Shown piece after piece: positions 34,208 to 44,991 of a stretch of 64,000 nucleotides of DNA. Position 1 is the first letter of the stretch. Every line of letters starts with the position of its first letter. The DNA lies in assembly GCA_022605405.1 (NCBI GenBank), contig JABYQQ010000003.1:1054001-1118000 (forward strand). The letters are read 5' to 3'. The translations under genes were made by a program, and so were the position numbers. The stretch comes from Earliella scabrosa (lineage: Eukaryota; Basidiomycota; Agaricomycetes; Polyporales; Polyporaceae). The notes under the pieces are model-generated. The model searched no databases. It worked only from the letters and a program-made list of their open reading frames with translations, and was not told where the DNA came from.

Positions 34208-35656
34208 ATGTCTACGAAATCCAAGTCAAAGCATCAGGAAGCTCTCCAGTTCCTTGACGACCTTGACAACCTCGCCCCTCCGGAAGCTCCAGGCGCACCT
34301 CCTCCTGGACAAGGCGCGCAACCCCCCACGGAAGGCGAAGCGGAGGTGTTCGCATTCATCGACGAGATCACGCAGAAGAGCTCTGAACCCCCGCGGCCCT
34401 CGGTGCACATAGACCGACCGCTCTCCAGAGCCGGCACGCCCACCGTACGCAAGAGCACGGAGCGAGTCAAGGTCGGCACTCCCGCACCCCTACTTCCCGG
34501 CGCGGTCCCGCTTTCCCGCACGGAATCCTCCAGCTCTCGCGTCAGCGTCGCACCCTCGAAGTCCGAGCCTACTCCTCAAGAGGCGCAGGCTGCTGCTGCT
34601 CCAGCAGGAGGGTGGGGATGGGGAAGCGTTTGGTCGACCGCGACCACGGCCTTGCAGCAGGCGAAGTCCGTGGTGGACGAGCAGGTGAAGAATCTCCCGA
34701 AGAACGAGCAGGCACGCAAGTGGGGAGAGGGCGTGCTCGAGTACGCGAAGACGGCACAACTGGATAAACTCAGTGCGTAGGTTGGGCTATCACACGCACT
34801 CGAGATGTTCATTCCGTGTTCAGGTCAGGACTTCAAGCGAGTCGGCTTATCGACCCTTACGGACATCTTGAACGTCGTGGCGCCCCCCATCTCGGAGCAC
34901 GAAGTCATCCAGGTATGGCTCAGCCATGACATGCAAGGATATGACGGCATTGAGAGCCTCGTCTACCGTGCACTTTCGCGAGTAAGGTCAACGCCCGCTC
35001 TCACGGCCTGCGGACACTGACGTTGCCCGTCTAGATCATGGAACAAGTCGAGGGTGGGGACCTTGTTGTAAACCGTGGGGACGAGTCTCGTCCAAAGGAT
35101 GCTGAGGATGGCAAGAGGGACCTCAATGCGGTCGACGGCTATGATGCCGCTCTCAAGCTTGCACAGGTATGTATGTGTGCATATTGGAGCGTACACAGTC
35201 ATAGTGAGCGTCTTGCAGGCCAACCTTGAAGAATTGATGAAACGCAATGTCAAGCCTGAGCAAGCCCCCGCTTCTTCCACACAGAATCCTACCACGTACT
35301 CCTACGTGTACCTCCGGGTGCAGCCCTACACGACGACGTTCGCGCTACCGCAGCTCCCTGCATCCGCGGACGCCGCTCCCCAAGTCCCTGCCTCGCAGTC
35401 GTCCCTACAGTTCCTCCTCTGCCTCTCCGATCCCCACCATAACCTCATTCACTCCACGGTCACTCAAGCTATCCCCGCCAAATGGCTAGAGCTTTGGGAC
35501 GACTATGACTGGGTAGAAGATCTCGTTGTGGAGTCTATCCGACTCGGCGCCGAAGTTGTTGGGCAAGAATACATCGGCTCAAGAATGGGTTGGGACAAGA
35601 AGGCTTCGGAGAAGGCAGTCGAACAGGATACCGATGATGAGAAGGCTGCATCCTGA
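34208..35656 (+). CDS. MTC1: Mtc1 family protein (maintenance of telomere capping 1)
   Basis: Conserved fungal protein; in yeast Mtc1 is genetically linked to telomere capping and is associated with early secretory vesicles. Exons 34208-34772, 34824-34981, 35035-35166, 35219-35656; 430 residues. The N-terminal third is disordered (ALQFLDDLDNLAPPEAP, VFAFIDEIT). The amphipathic, helical GWGWGSVWSTATTALQQAKS and LPKNEQARKWGEGVLEYAK segment is a family hallmark. The C-terminal folded part includes LSTLTDILNVVAPPI, VWLSHDMQGYDGIESLVYRA and the final KWLELWDDYDWVEDLVVESI. The ATG at 34208 is preferred because upstream Met 34124 lies in the promoter and CACC precedes 34208. Confidence 0.87.
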
Positions 35657-35764
35657 TCAAGTGTATGTTGCTGGCTAGTACTGGAGTCACGGACGCGACG
35701 CGACGTTGTACAGTAGCGCATGGAGGACGAGACCCTATGTATTATACGCTCGGGAGTACTACAT

Positions 35765-36985
35765 CTACTTCTTCTCCTCAGGAGGAGGTGGCGGAGGTGG
35801 TACGGGCTTGAGCTCGTCCGGCCGCTTCGGGGCAGTACCGTCACCGACTTGCTCCCAGGGCGATAGAGCGTCGAAGTTCCTGTGCAGAGAGGATGAAGGT
35901 TCAACACCGTTCGTTCGTTTCGACAGTGACAGTACACGCACCGGAAAGCTTGAGTGAGCTGGAGCGGCTCGTAGACGACCCGCTTCCTCTCCTCGTCGTA
36001 GCGTAACTCAGTGTAACCCTACACAGACAGACAAGAGCATGAGCCACTTCGTTGTTCTGGACGGACGATGATCGACGCCTTACGGTCAGCGGGAAGTCTT
36101 TCCGAAGCGGGTGTCCCTCAAAGCCTGCGATAACAGGATTAGAACGCAATCAGCCGGGCAGCTCGGTACACATACCGTAATCAGTGAGGATACGGCGGCT
36201 GCGATTCGGTCGGTCAGATGTCACATATGGTCGCAATTAGGGACAACACGCACAGGTCGGGGTGGCCCTCGAAGAAAACGCCGTACAGGTCCCAGACCTC
36301 GCGCTCGTACCTGCGCAACAGAGCCCGTCAGCTGATGGGGCACACACACACAAAGAAGCCCGTAACGGCACGGCCAACGAGACGCGAACGCAAAAGAAAA
36401 CGCACCAGTCCGCGCCCCTGAACACGCCCACCGCGCTGGGCACGGCGTCCGCCTCGCCCGCGTACGTCTTGACCCGGATCCGGCCGCCGTACTTCACGCT
36501 GAGGAGGTGGTAGACGACCTCGAACCGCTTGTCGCGCTCGGGGTAGTCGGCGCCGCTGATGTCCATGCACGCCTTGTACTGGCACTGCGAGTGGTCGCGG
36601 AGGAAGGTGAGCACGGGCACGACGCCCGCGGGCGGCACGTAGAGCGTGAGCTCGTCCTTGAGCACGGAGAACTGCTGGATGTACTTGGGCAGGCACTGCA
36701 CGAGGTAGGACCCGTACGAGTGCAGCTTCTCCGCGGCGTCGGCGTACTTGGTCAGCGTCGGGTTCGGAGACGTGGGCTCCGTGAAGGGGGACGTCGATGC
36801 TGGAGGGAGGGAAGGGGGTAGTCCGACCGTCAGTCCAGTAGAGACGCGGGCGTGACGAACGGCGTACCCTGCGACGGCTTGGAGGAGTGGAGAGCGCGGC
36901 TCAGGTGCACTGCGCCCGCTGCTGAGGGGCGAAGAGAGACATGGCGTAGGAGCTGGCCCGTAGAGCGAGCCAGCCGGAGAGACAT
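35765..36985 (-). CDS. NDUFS3: NADH:ubiquinone oxidoreductase 30-kDa subunit (NDUFS3)
   Basis: Core matrix-arm subunit of respiratory complex I. Exons (5' to 3'): 36985-36868, 36799-36406, 36310-36254, 36198-36176, 36124-36084, 36018-35942, 35879-35765; 274 residues. It opens with an Arg/Ser-rich mitochondrial presequence (MSLRLARSTGQLLRHVSLRP). The family signature follows: [58 protein letters not shown] and FDALSPWEQ. A Pro-rich tail ends PPEEKK. One internal exon is only 23 nt. An in-frame Met at 37030 exists, but 36985 directly begins the basic presequence. Confidence 0.95.
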
Positions 36986-37114
36986 GGTTGTCGACGTCGA
37001 GGAATAGGCGGAGTGCGCAAACACGCTCACCGCCGCCGTTCACACATCCTGACGCGCTGCGCGGGCGCCTGTCCTGCATCCGCTCTCTCTCGCTTCCAAC
37101 CACCTCCACCCAAA

Positions 37115-37953
37115 ATGTCTTCTGGGACAAACGGCACCGCTCAGCCCGCTATGATCTTTGACTCTCTGCCGTACTATGACAACGAACTGGAGCAGTACCC
37201 CATATTGAAGGAGAAGGTCGAGCGGGAGCTTGCGCGCGAGGGGAAACCGCCACAGGCCTTGCATCCGAGTGTGCCGCCCGAGCCGACATTGTTTGCTGTT
37301 CGTGCGCACCGTTCCGTGTCTCTCGTGGTTCTTGACAGGCGTATTGACCGACGTGCCAGAATAACCCCATGCTGCAAGCCGAGCTTGACCGGATAACAAA
37401 TCACCGCTTGCTGCCTCCACTAGACACAACGCGGTACCAGTTGCCTGCTCCCTCTGCGCCGGAGAACGAGGAGGAGTGGCAAGAATCTCTGAAGAACGCG
37501 AGAGCGCAGCTGGAGCACCAAAAGACTCGGTAAGTCAGACGCAGCCCATATCTCATATCTCAGCATCCCCCCATTTACGCAAGCGTCGCAGTCACGTAAA
37601 CCTCGCCCTATTACAGCAATACGGGTCCAACGCCTGGCGGATACACAACTATCTGAATGAGGCTACTGCACAGAACATCGAGAAGGCCCTGGAGGACCTG
37701 AAGAACCTGACGACTGAGGTCAATCGGGACCGGAAGAACTACCAGGTGAGCGTTATGTGGTGGGACCGGCGTGCGCATCCGACTTACAGGCGTTTGTGCA
37801 CAGACGCGGCTTGGGACGCAGCTGACTTCTCTGGAGACACGCTGGACGGAGTTAATATCGAGCATCCTCCAGATTGAGATGGCGAACGTGGCGCTCGAGG
37901 TTGAGATCGACCGGCTGAACAAGCGAGAGGTGGAACTCGCCGCGGCGCTGTGA
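37115..37953 (+). CDS. BCAS2: Pre-mRNA splicing factor SPF27/BCAS2 (Cwf7)
   Basis: Component of the Prp19/NineTeen complex in the spliceosome. Exons 37115-37297, 37360-37529, 37592-37745, 37804-37953; 218 residues. It shows the family opening DSLPYYDNELEQ, then NNPMLQAELDRITN, NLALLQQYGSNAWRIHNYLN and a C-terminal coiled coil (LTSLETRWTELISSILQIEM, ALEVEIDRLNKREVELAAAL). The first donor (GTTCGT at 37298) is weaker than usual but gives the only in-frame join to NNPMLQ. The gene is divergent from NDUFS3, only 129 nt away. Confidence 0.9.
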
Positions 37954-38273
37954 TCTGCGGCCGTCCCGCCTTGCTGCCCCGACGTGTATTACTAGCCCAT
38001 ATATAGCGTGTTTTCCACCGCAGCATCGGAGGGAAATAGGGAGGACCAGCCAGTGTATTAGCGATTATGCTAGGTAGGGATCCGCAGGAACGTGAGGTCG
38101 AGAATTACACGGATGTAGTGATACACGGCCACGAGGGCACGCCGTCCACGTCTGCGTCAGTAGGAATTAGAGTCGTACATCTAGCCTCGGAGCCGTGCGG
38201 TCGATACTGCATTAGGCTATGTGGGATTGCAGGGGGCGTAAGGGATGGGAAGCGAGGGGGAAGCGAGTGGTGG

Positions 38274-39290
38274 TCATGTAAAGTAGGCGCGATACTCGAT
38301 TGGAGGTAGGGCGCACGGCCACGCCCCTGTGGCAATGATGCCCTCCCAAACCTGCTCGCACGAACGGAAGAGATCCAGAGCGGCTCGAGCCCGCTCCACC
38401 TGCTCGAGACTGTGTCAGGCGCGTTGTGTCGCTCGCTGCGGTGAACGCAACTCACCGGAATGTCGCCGTTCTCCTCGATGTCCCGGCCCATGAACCGCTT
38501 GACGAGGGTCTTGAGCGGGACGCGGACGTTGGGCTGGACCGCGAGGGAGCGGCGGAAGGAGAGGAAGAGGGCGGCGTCGCGCGTCATGAGGGCGGGGTGG
38601 ACGAGGTTCATGACCTGGAACGGAGCGGTGGTAAGCACCCCAGAAGTCGTCGGGTGACAGGGACGGACGTACGGAGAGGAAGTCCCATAGTGCGTAGCCC
38701 ACCAGAATTTTGTCGCGGATGATGGAAGCCACTTGGCGCTGGACGTCGATGAAGACGGGCGCTGGAACAAGATGGAGTCAGGAACCCCCGCCTTCTCGAA
38801 GGCCGAGCTCGGGAGAGGTAAGCATGCGCACCGTCGTTGAGGTGATGTGCCTGCAGCCCCGTCTCCGCCGTTCTGTAGTCGGCGACCGGCTGGCTTCGGA
38901 GGGGGATTTGGTCAGCATCGACCGGGGCGGAACGGTGCGAGCACGCTCACGTCGGGCGGACATAGGTGTCGAGCAGGACGCGGCCTCTGTAGTCGGTCAG
39001 TGTAACGCGGCTGGGTGGGCCGTAAGCTCAGCTGGAGGGACGGGAGAAGATGCGAGAAGACCCACGCCACCATGGGTAACCTGGACACGATGCCGTAGTA
39101 GACATGCTGGGCCTGGGCGGCGACGTATCTGATAAAAGATGGGTGAGCGATGGGAGGGATATTAGCTGGCCGTCGGCGGGACGAACCTGTCAGGAGGGAA
39201 GAAGCGGGCAGGACGAGGAACGGGAGGAACGGGAGGGGCCTGGGGAGCGGCGGTTGCGGGGTAAGTTGGGGTGTTGGAAGAGGAAGCCAT
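38274..39290 (-). CDS. REXO4-like exonuclease-fold protein with degenerate active site
   Basis: Seven exons (5' to 3'): 39290-39187, 39128-39081, 39010-38951, 38893-38832, 38761-38673, 38614-38456, 38402-38274; 216 residues. After a Pro-rich N-terminus, the RNase T/REXO4 framework is clear: SSRVTLTDYRGRVLLDTYVR, PVADYRTAETGLQAHHL, IIRDKILVGYALWDFLS, HPALMTRDAALFLSFRRSL and ERARAALDLFRSCEQVWEGI. The catalytic motifs are not: the expected DCEMV reads AQAQHV, the GH in the second motif is GY, and the usual His/Asp of the third motif are absent. It is therefore probably a non-catalytic relative, unless exon 2 is mis-spliced. The exon 2 to exon 3 join (donor AG|GTTACC) is the least certain. Confidence 0.7.
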
Positions 39291-40798
39291 TCCTAGCGCC
39301 GCGAACAAAGGGAGCTGAAACAGACATGGGGCGTGCAGGGGGTGAAGCGCCATAGAGGCAAAAATCGTGGTGGACGGACGAGGCGAAGCGCCGCCTTTTC
39401 TATGGAACCTGGGCACGAACCGCCGGGTGGATGGCGAGGCAGGGAGCTTGTGAAGTTTAGTTTAGCGCAAAGGGGAGGAAGAGGGAGTGGCCGGGAGCTG
39501 TCGAGTCGCGAGGGACGTGATGCTTACGGCGGTGGCATACGGTATGCCTACATGACTTTGGTCGACTGCTCCAGACGCGATAAGGGCCGAAGTAGGAGGC
39601 CATTCGTCTGCGAAGCGAGTGCGGGGCCAGGGCGACGATTGGTCCGAGCGGGCGTGGCCGTCTCGGACCAGCCGTTGGCGGCTGCGACAGACTTGCAGGG
39701 AGGGCATCCATCAGGCTGGATCAAGGGCGAGTGGCCTTCGGTCGGAGGGCTTGACGCTGTCTGTGGCCGCTGGACGGGCTCGGAGACGGAGGCGCTCCCG
39801 AGCCGCAAAGGAGGAAGCACAGAAGCTGTGCAAGCTTGCTCTGTGTGCCGTGGACAAGTGATGGGCCGTGCAAGCCCCGTCCCCGCCGTGTCGCAGATTT
39901 CAGGGCCAGGTTCGTGCAGCGGTGGGCACATGCCATCGGAGGCAGACTCTGGCCAATGCGAGCGGACAGCGGCAGGCATCGCCCGGTCTGGTCTGCAGCG
40001 TCCGTGGGCGAATCAGTCGAAATAGCTTTGGATGGGGACAGAGAAAGCGGTGCTCACCCTTACTCAGACCGCGAGCTCGAGCGTACGGCTGACTGACATC
40101 CTCCGGGTTCCTCGCAAGACTATCTCGTTCCCATCTCCGCACGCTCGCCCCGGAGATTGTTGCGATCCGTCAGGCGGGCCACTGCGGGGCACCCTCCAGT
40201 CCGAGTCGGAGCTCCACCCTTCCTTCGCAGGCTATATTGGCAGTCCGAGTCAGATGCGCACCCAGCTTCCACGGCCTCGAGCCATCGCCCTGCATTCAGT
40301 CGTAGACCTCGCCTGGGGTGCAGTCGCTGGCCAGAGCACGCCGTGTGCAGGCAGCGCACACGGTTGGCGTTCCTGAAAATCTGCCTGTGTATGAGGACTG
40401 TTGCCGGCGGCGGGCGTGAGGAACGGTGCGCAGCCTCGATTGGCGGGCCTCGGACGTTGCGGCTGAACGTCCGTCGCCCGAATAGGCAGGTGTGGGCGTC
40501 TGTGCGACTGTCAACCACTGTCGGCCAATCCAAGTCGGAGGAAGATCCAAGGCACAGTGTCGAGACATCGCGGGACGCAATCGAGATGAGAACGGGGCCG
40601 AGATCTGAGTGCAAATCTGCCAGTCGCCCCCGCCGTTGCAATCTATCCAAACTCGCTAGCGATACACTGTGCGGCCGACGCCAATGCACGTCCGACGCCC
40701 TTCGCCGCCTCTGACAGCAGCCCACACACCGCAGAACGCACCCCCAGCCCTTGGCGGACGCTCTCGACGGACGCTCTCTCTTCCTGCACGAAGCCTGC
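39291..40798. other. Intergenic region
   Basis: 1.5 kb between the exonuclease-like gene start and the biotin synthase stop. A 230-codon plus-strand frame (39333-40025) has no protein-like features. No RNA gene or repeat recognised. Confidence 0.5.
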
Positions 40799-42397
40799 TC
40801 AGACGCGGGCCTGCGCTTCCGTGGAAGTCTCCGCGGGCGCTGCACCGACTCGTCGCACGTCCGCCTCGGCTTCCAGGCGAGCCCCTTCCTTCCGTGCGAC
40901 ATTCGCCTGTTCGAAGCTCGCCATGCCCTCCAGCCCCCACCTTCCCATCATCGCCTTGTCTTCGTCCCACGGCGAGCCTGTGTGACACGTCCCAGTCAGC
41001 GTCCAGCCCGCGAAATTTGCGTCCGCACGTACACGGCGTGGTCAGCATCTGTTCCCCTGTAAACACCGCGTTGGCGCCAGCCAGGAAACACATGGCCTGC
41101 TCGCTCTCGTCCAGCGTTTGTCGACCGGCTGCGAGCCGGATGATCGTCCCCGGCAGCACAATGCGTGCAGTGGCGATTGTACGCAGGATGGTCTGGTACG
41201 GCACCGGCTGGTCGTAATAGCGCATGTCAACACGGACATCTCGGCCATATGAATGAATCGCTGTACCTCGTTGTTCTCAAGCGGCGTCCCCTGGATAGGA
41301 ACCAGCGCGTTCACCGGGAACGACTCCGGGTGCTCTGGCATACTGACGCCCTCTGAGCGCCCAGGTGCTCGGGAAACAGGCGTACGATCAAACACTCACT
41401 TCGAAACCTCCCATATGAGGCCAACACGGTCCTTGTCCGACTCTCCCAGTCCTAGGATGCCACCGGAGCAAACGCTGATCCCAGCGTCACGAACAGCCGA
41501 GATCGTGTCCAGCCGCTCGTCGTAGGACCGCGTGGTAATGACCTGGAAGATTGTCCGTTCATTCCACACCGACAGCTGACTGACAGCACGGATTGGCCCA
41601 CCTCGGGATAGTACTCGCGTGAGGTGTCGAGGTTGTGGTTGTACGCAGTCAGACCCCTGTGATATTAACGAACCGCATGAGCGTACTGAGTGACGGCTGG
41701 CACAGGCACCTTTGCTTACGCTTCTTTGAGCTGCCGCGCCTGCTCGGGTGTCAACATCCCCAGCGTCGTGCACACCTCCATGCCCATCCCCCGAATCTCG
41801 CGCACCATCGTCAGGATGCGCTCGAACCCGCGCTTCCGCCCGGCGAGATCACGCCAGGCCGCACCCATGCAGAACCGCGTGCTGCCGTTCGCCTTGGCTT
41901 TCCGCGCCGCCTCCAGGACGGGCTCGATGTCCAGCAGGCGAGACGCCTTGGTCGGGGTCGAGTACCGCGAGGACTGCGAACAGTACGAGCCTGCAGCCGG
42001 CCGGAGTTAAAAGACGGTGGCACGCATCCGCTCACGAATCCGACCTACAGTCTTCAGAGCAGCCGCCGGCTGAAACGCACGCCGCGGGTGGTCAGTCACG
42101 GTAGAAAAAATGTGTGTGTGAGAGGGCGACAGATGATGATGCAGGGACGTGCGGGCGAGACTCACTCTTGATGTTCATGAGCGTGCAGAGCTGGATCTTG
42201 CTCGGATCGTGGTACTGGCGGTGCACGGAGGCGGCACGGAACACCAGGTCGAGCAGCGGCGCGTCGTATATCGTCTGGATCTCGTGTTTCGTCCACGAGT
42301 GCCGCGTCGGAGGAGGGGGCGGCGAGGGAGACGCATGGGTCGCTAGTGTGCGCCTGAGGTGCGCAGAAATGCGCATCGAGGGCCCTGCTCGGAACAT
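40799..42397 (-). CDS. BIO2: Biotin synthase (radical SAM)
   Basis: Inserts sulfur into dethiobiotin, the last step of biotin synthesis, in mitochondria. Exons (5' to 3'): 42397-42166, 42069-42049, 41990-41720, 41656-41602, 41542-41400, 41342-41267, 41207-41033, 40977-40799; 383 residues. A short basic presequence ([16 protein letters not shown]) fits mitochondrial import. The radical-SAM cluster is [16 protein letters not shown], with the CxxxCxxC spacing; part of it is encoded by a 21-nt exon. Further signatures: [48 protein letters not shown] and [17 protein letters not shown]. Exon 41342 could start a few bases further out (adding Lys-Gly-Val-Ser) with little effect. Confidence 0.95.
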
Positions 42398-43137
42398 CGC
42401 GCGCGCAGGTGGTGTCAGAGGGCACGGGCTGTTATAGACGACGACTTTTGCTTCGGACCAGCGGCGGATGCGTCGTCGTTGGTCGGTGGGGATTGAGTGG
42501 ACGTGCGGGTGCCCGGAAAACCGACGTGAGCATAAACGTTGGGGAAGGCCTTGGGGCGCGCAAGCCTTTTGCGCCACTATCTCAGATCTAATCTAGGCGG
42601 AGCACGTGACGCTACGCGATCGAGTGAGCGACGCCCGATTTCAAGTCGTGTCGTCACCGACCTCGACCAACGCCGAAACGAACGTTGACTCTGAGTACTG
42701 AGTTGATTAAGCACTGCAGCTCCGACGTACTGTAGGTACGTGCTTCCTATGGTCCCGCTAAATGGGCTGAACACATGTACACCCGTCAGGCTGGCAGGCT
42801 GCATCTCGACCACGGTGGACGCCTTGAGCTCCAAAGACATCACACGAACCCGGAGATACGCCTTTTGCTGAGCAGGAGCGGGGCATTACTATACACGCAA
42901 TCCTTGGCTCCAGGGACGCACTTCGAAAGGTTTCGCTGCACCGCCGCGACCCAATGATGACGTCGGCGCCAACCCCCTCCCACACCTGAGGTTCAACCGT
43001 AGCCGCTCCCGCCCGCAACGGACAGGCCTACGCAGATATCCAGACATCACAAGATCTCACCTAGAATGCCTCTTCCGTGAGTGATCTCATTCTAACCGCA
43101 GATCATGATCGTGGCCGCGATTGGTTGGAGGCATCGG
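42398..43137. other. Intergenic region
   Basis: 740 nt with promoter of biotin synthase at the left; nothing else supported. Confidence 0.5.
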
Positions 43138-43761
43138 TCATAAAAGAATATATATGTTAGTGAGTACACTATACAATGCGGATACTGTTACAGATGCTGA
43201 CACGGCTCTAACGTTCGTGTGGAGACATGCTATGATATGGAAACCAACTTGGGGAACAACACCAATGTCCAAGGCGCGCCCGTATATAAAGACGGTGACG
43301 TAGAGTGAAGGATACCGTGGAGGCCTAAAACTGCATTGGGACTCCTGGCGCAAAGTAGCGGAGAGAACGGGTGCGCACCTCCTCGGACTGGAGGCTAAGC
43401 TTTTCCGACGGGAGCGACGGTACGGCTGTGACCGTTCACGTGCCTGTGGGGGCTCTGTGCGTAGTCGTGTGCTTGGATGCCTGCCGAAAAGGGCGTGCCC
43501 AATATTGATGTCGGTGAGCGTGCCCAACGACGTGCAGCTGACCGACGCACCTTGTCGCGTTCTGGCGGACTTTTCAGTGTCTCTGGAGACCGAGCCGGAC
43601 CTGTCCTGTCGCGAGGGCGGGCTCGCAGACTTTTCGTCGCGCTGCCCCTCCTCCATCGCCTGGCGGACGAGGTCCCATTGCTTGAGCGTGTAGGCCGCTA
43701 GCTCCCTCGAGTACCGTGCCTTGCGGGCCTCGATGGACTGGGCGTCGTGGTAAGCAGTCAT
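43138..43761 (-). CDS. Hypothetical protein, 207 aa
   Basis: Single open frame that I do not recognise. The first 45 residues are helical and charged (MTAYHDAQSIEARKARYSRE, then AYTLKQWDLVRQAMEEGQRD) and look like real protein. The rest is Ser/Arg-rich and the last 60 residues are less convincing, so the gene may be spliced or end earlier. A TATATA box lies about 110 nt upstream on the same strand, which supports transcription. Confidence 0.45.
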   Translation of the reverse strand: MTAYHDAQSIEARKARYSRELAAYTLKQWDLVRQAMEEGQRDEKSASPPSRQDRSGSVSRDTEKSARTRQGASVSCTSLGTLTDINIGHALFGRHPSTRLRTEPPQARERSQPYRRSRRKSLASSPRRCAPVLSATLRQESQCSFRPPRYPSLYVTVFIYGRALDIGVVPQVGFHIIACLHTNVRAVSASVTVSALYSVLTNIYILL

Positions 43762-43870
43762 CTTGATCTTGTGTGGGAGGAGGGGGTATAGCGAGGAGGA
43801 GGAGGAAGGCTACGAGGAATAGATGCTGCGACTGGATTCTTGCAGAGGCAGGACGTCCGCTACGGGCGAA

Positions 43871-43876
43871 TATATA
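43871..43876 (-). promoter_or_regulatory. TATA box of the 43761 ORF
   Basis: Minus-strand CTATATATTC about 110 nt before the ATG at 43761. Confidence 0.35.
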
Positions 43877-44991
43877 GGGCGGGCGAGCGAGGAGAGCATG
43901 ATGTTATTTGGCCACCAACTCCTTCGAATCCACACCGATGCACCACTACGGGTGTGGACGCCGAATGACGACATGCTCCATATATGGCAAGTTCGCAAGT
44001 TGGAAGTGGATCGGCCATTCCCGATCAGCGTGTCACACTTTCCCTCCACCCTCCTTGCGTCGCTGGCCTTCGACGCCCTTCTCACTCTAAGTAGAGTTGC
44101 CACTCACAGCGATTTGGGGTGCACACGAGGCTCGCGAGTGCGACTTCTATCGTATGTGCGCAGTTAGTCTCGAGATGCAAGCTGGTGCCAGCCAGATGAA
44201 ACGGCGACTCGCCGTGCATCGCCGTGCACCGTTCTTGCTATCGTTGCGCCACCGTCTCCCGTGACATGCGAAACTGCAGTGCGCAACTTTGCACCGACAC
44301 CCCATCAGAGGAGGGGCTCGCTCCGACGAGTCGGGGGGTCGACAATGAGCCTGGATTACCCTGCCATACGCCGAGTCTCCGCAGATGCGGGTCCACCGCT
44401 GCGTCTCCAAGTTGCGCTAGCCAGAGATCCAGATACCCCACCAATTCCACCCGCCGCTTCGTCGCCTGACAGCTCTTTTCGTTGATCCACTTTCCCATGC
44501 CAGTTGACGTCAGGACTCGGAATTTGTATTGCAGAAGCCGCACACGTCAGAGATGCGATGATGATGATGTTCCAAACCAGCGTTGTTATACTACAGCGAC
44601 GACAGACAGAGGGCTACATAAAGATACGAATATACAAAGAAGGGCCGGGGCCAAATGCAGGGTGCAATATGAAGACAGAGGCGAATGCAGAAGGGACAGA
44701 TTACAAAGGAATGCCTAGGGATATACCGAAAGTCCAGTGTTCGACACAGCGGGGGAGTTCATGCTACACATTCGACCAGCAATGATGGAAACAGTGTGGG
44801 AGAGAGAGAGGGAGATGAGCCGAATACAGCGCGAGGCGCGCGATGTAGGGTATGGATGGATGTGGGGCCTTGATGCTTTTCGTGGGGTTTTCGTGAGGGG
44901 GACATGTGTTCTTCGCGTGGCTGAAGCACGTCGGGGGTCGTGGATCTCGTCCAGAGCAAGAGTATGAGGCCGAAAGGACAGGAAATCGCGC
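43877..44991. other. Intergenic region
   Basis: 1.1 kb; no gene or repeat recognised. The right end is 3' flank of the BTG-like gene. Confidence 0.5.

Noticed and set aside
39333..40025. 230-codon plus-strand frame
   Set aside because: Gly/Arg/Ser-rich without hydrophobic periodicity; lies in a GC-rich intergenic region between two genes on the opposite strand.
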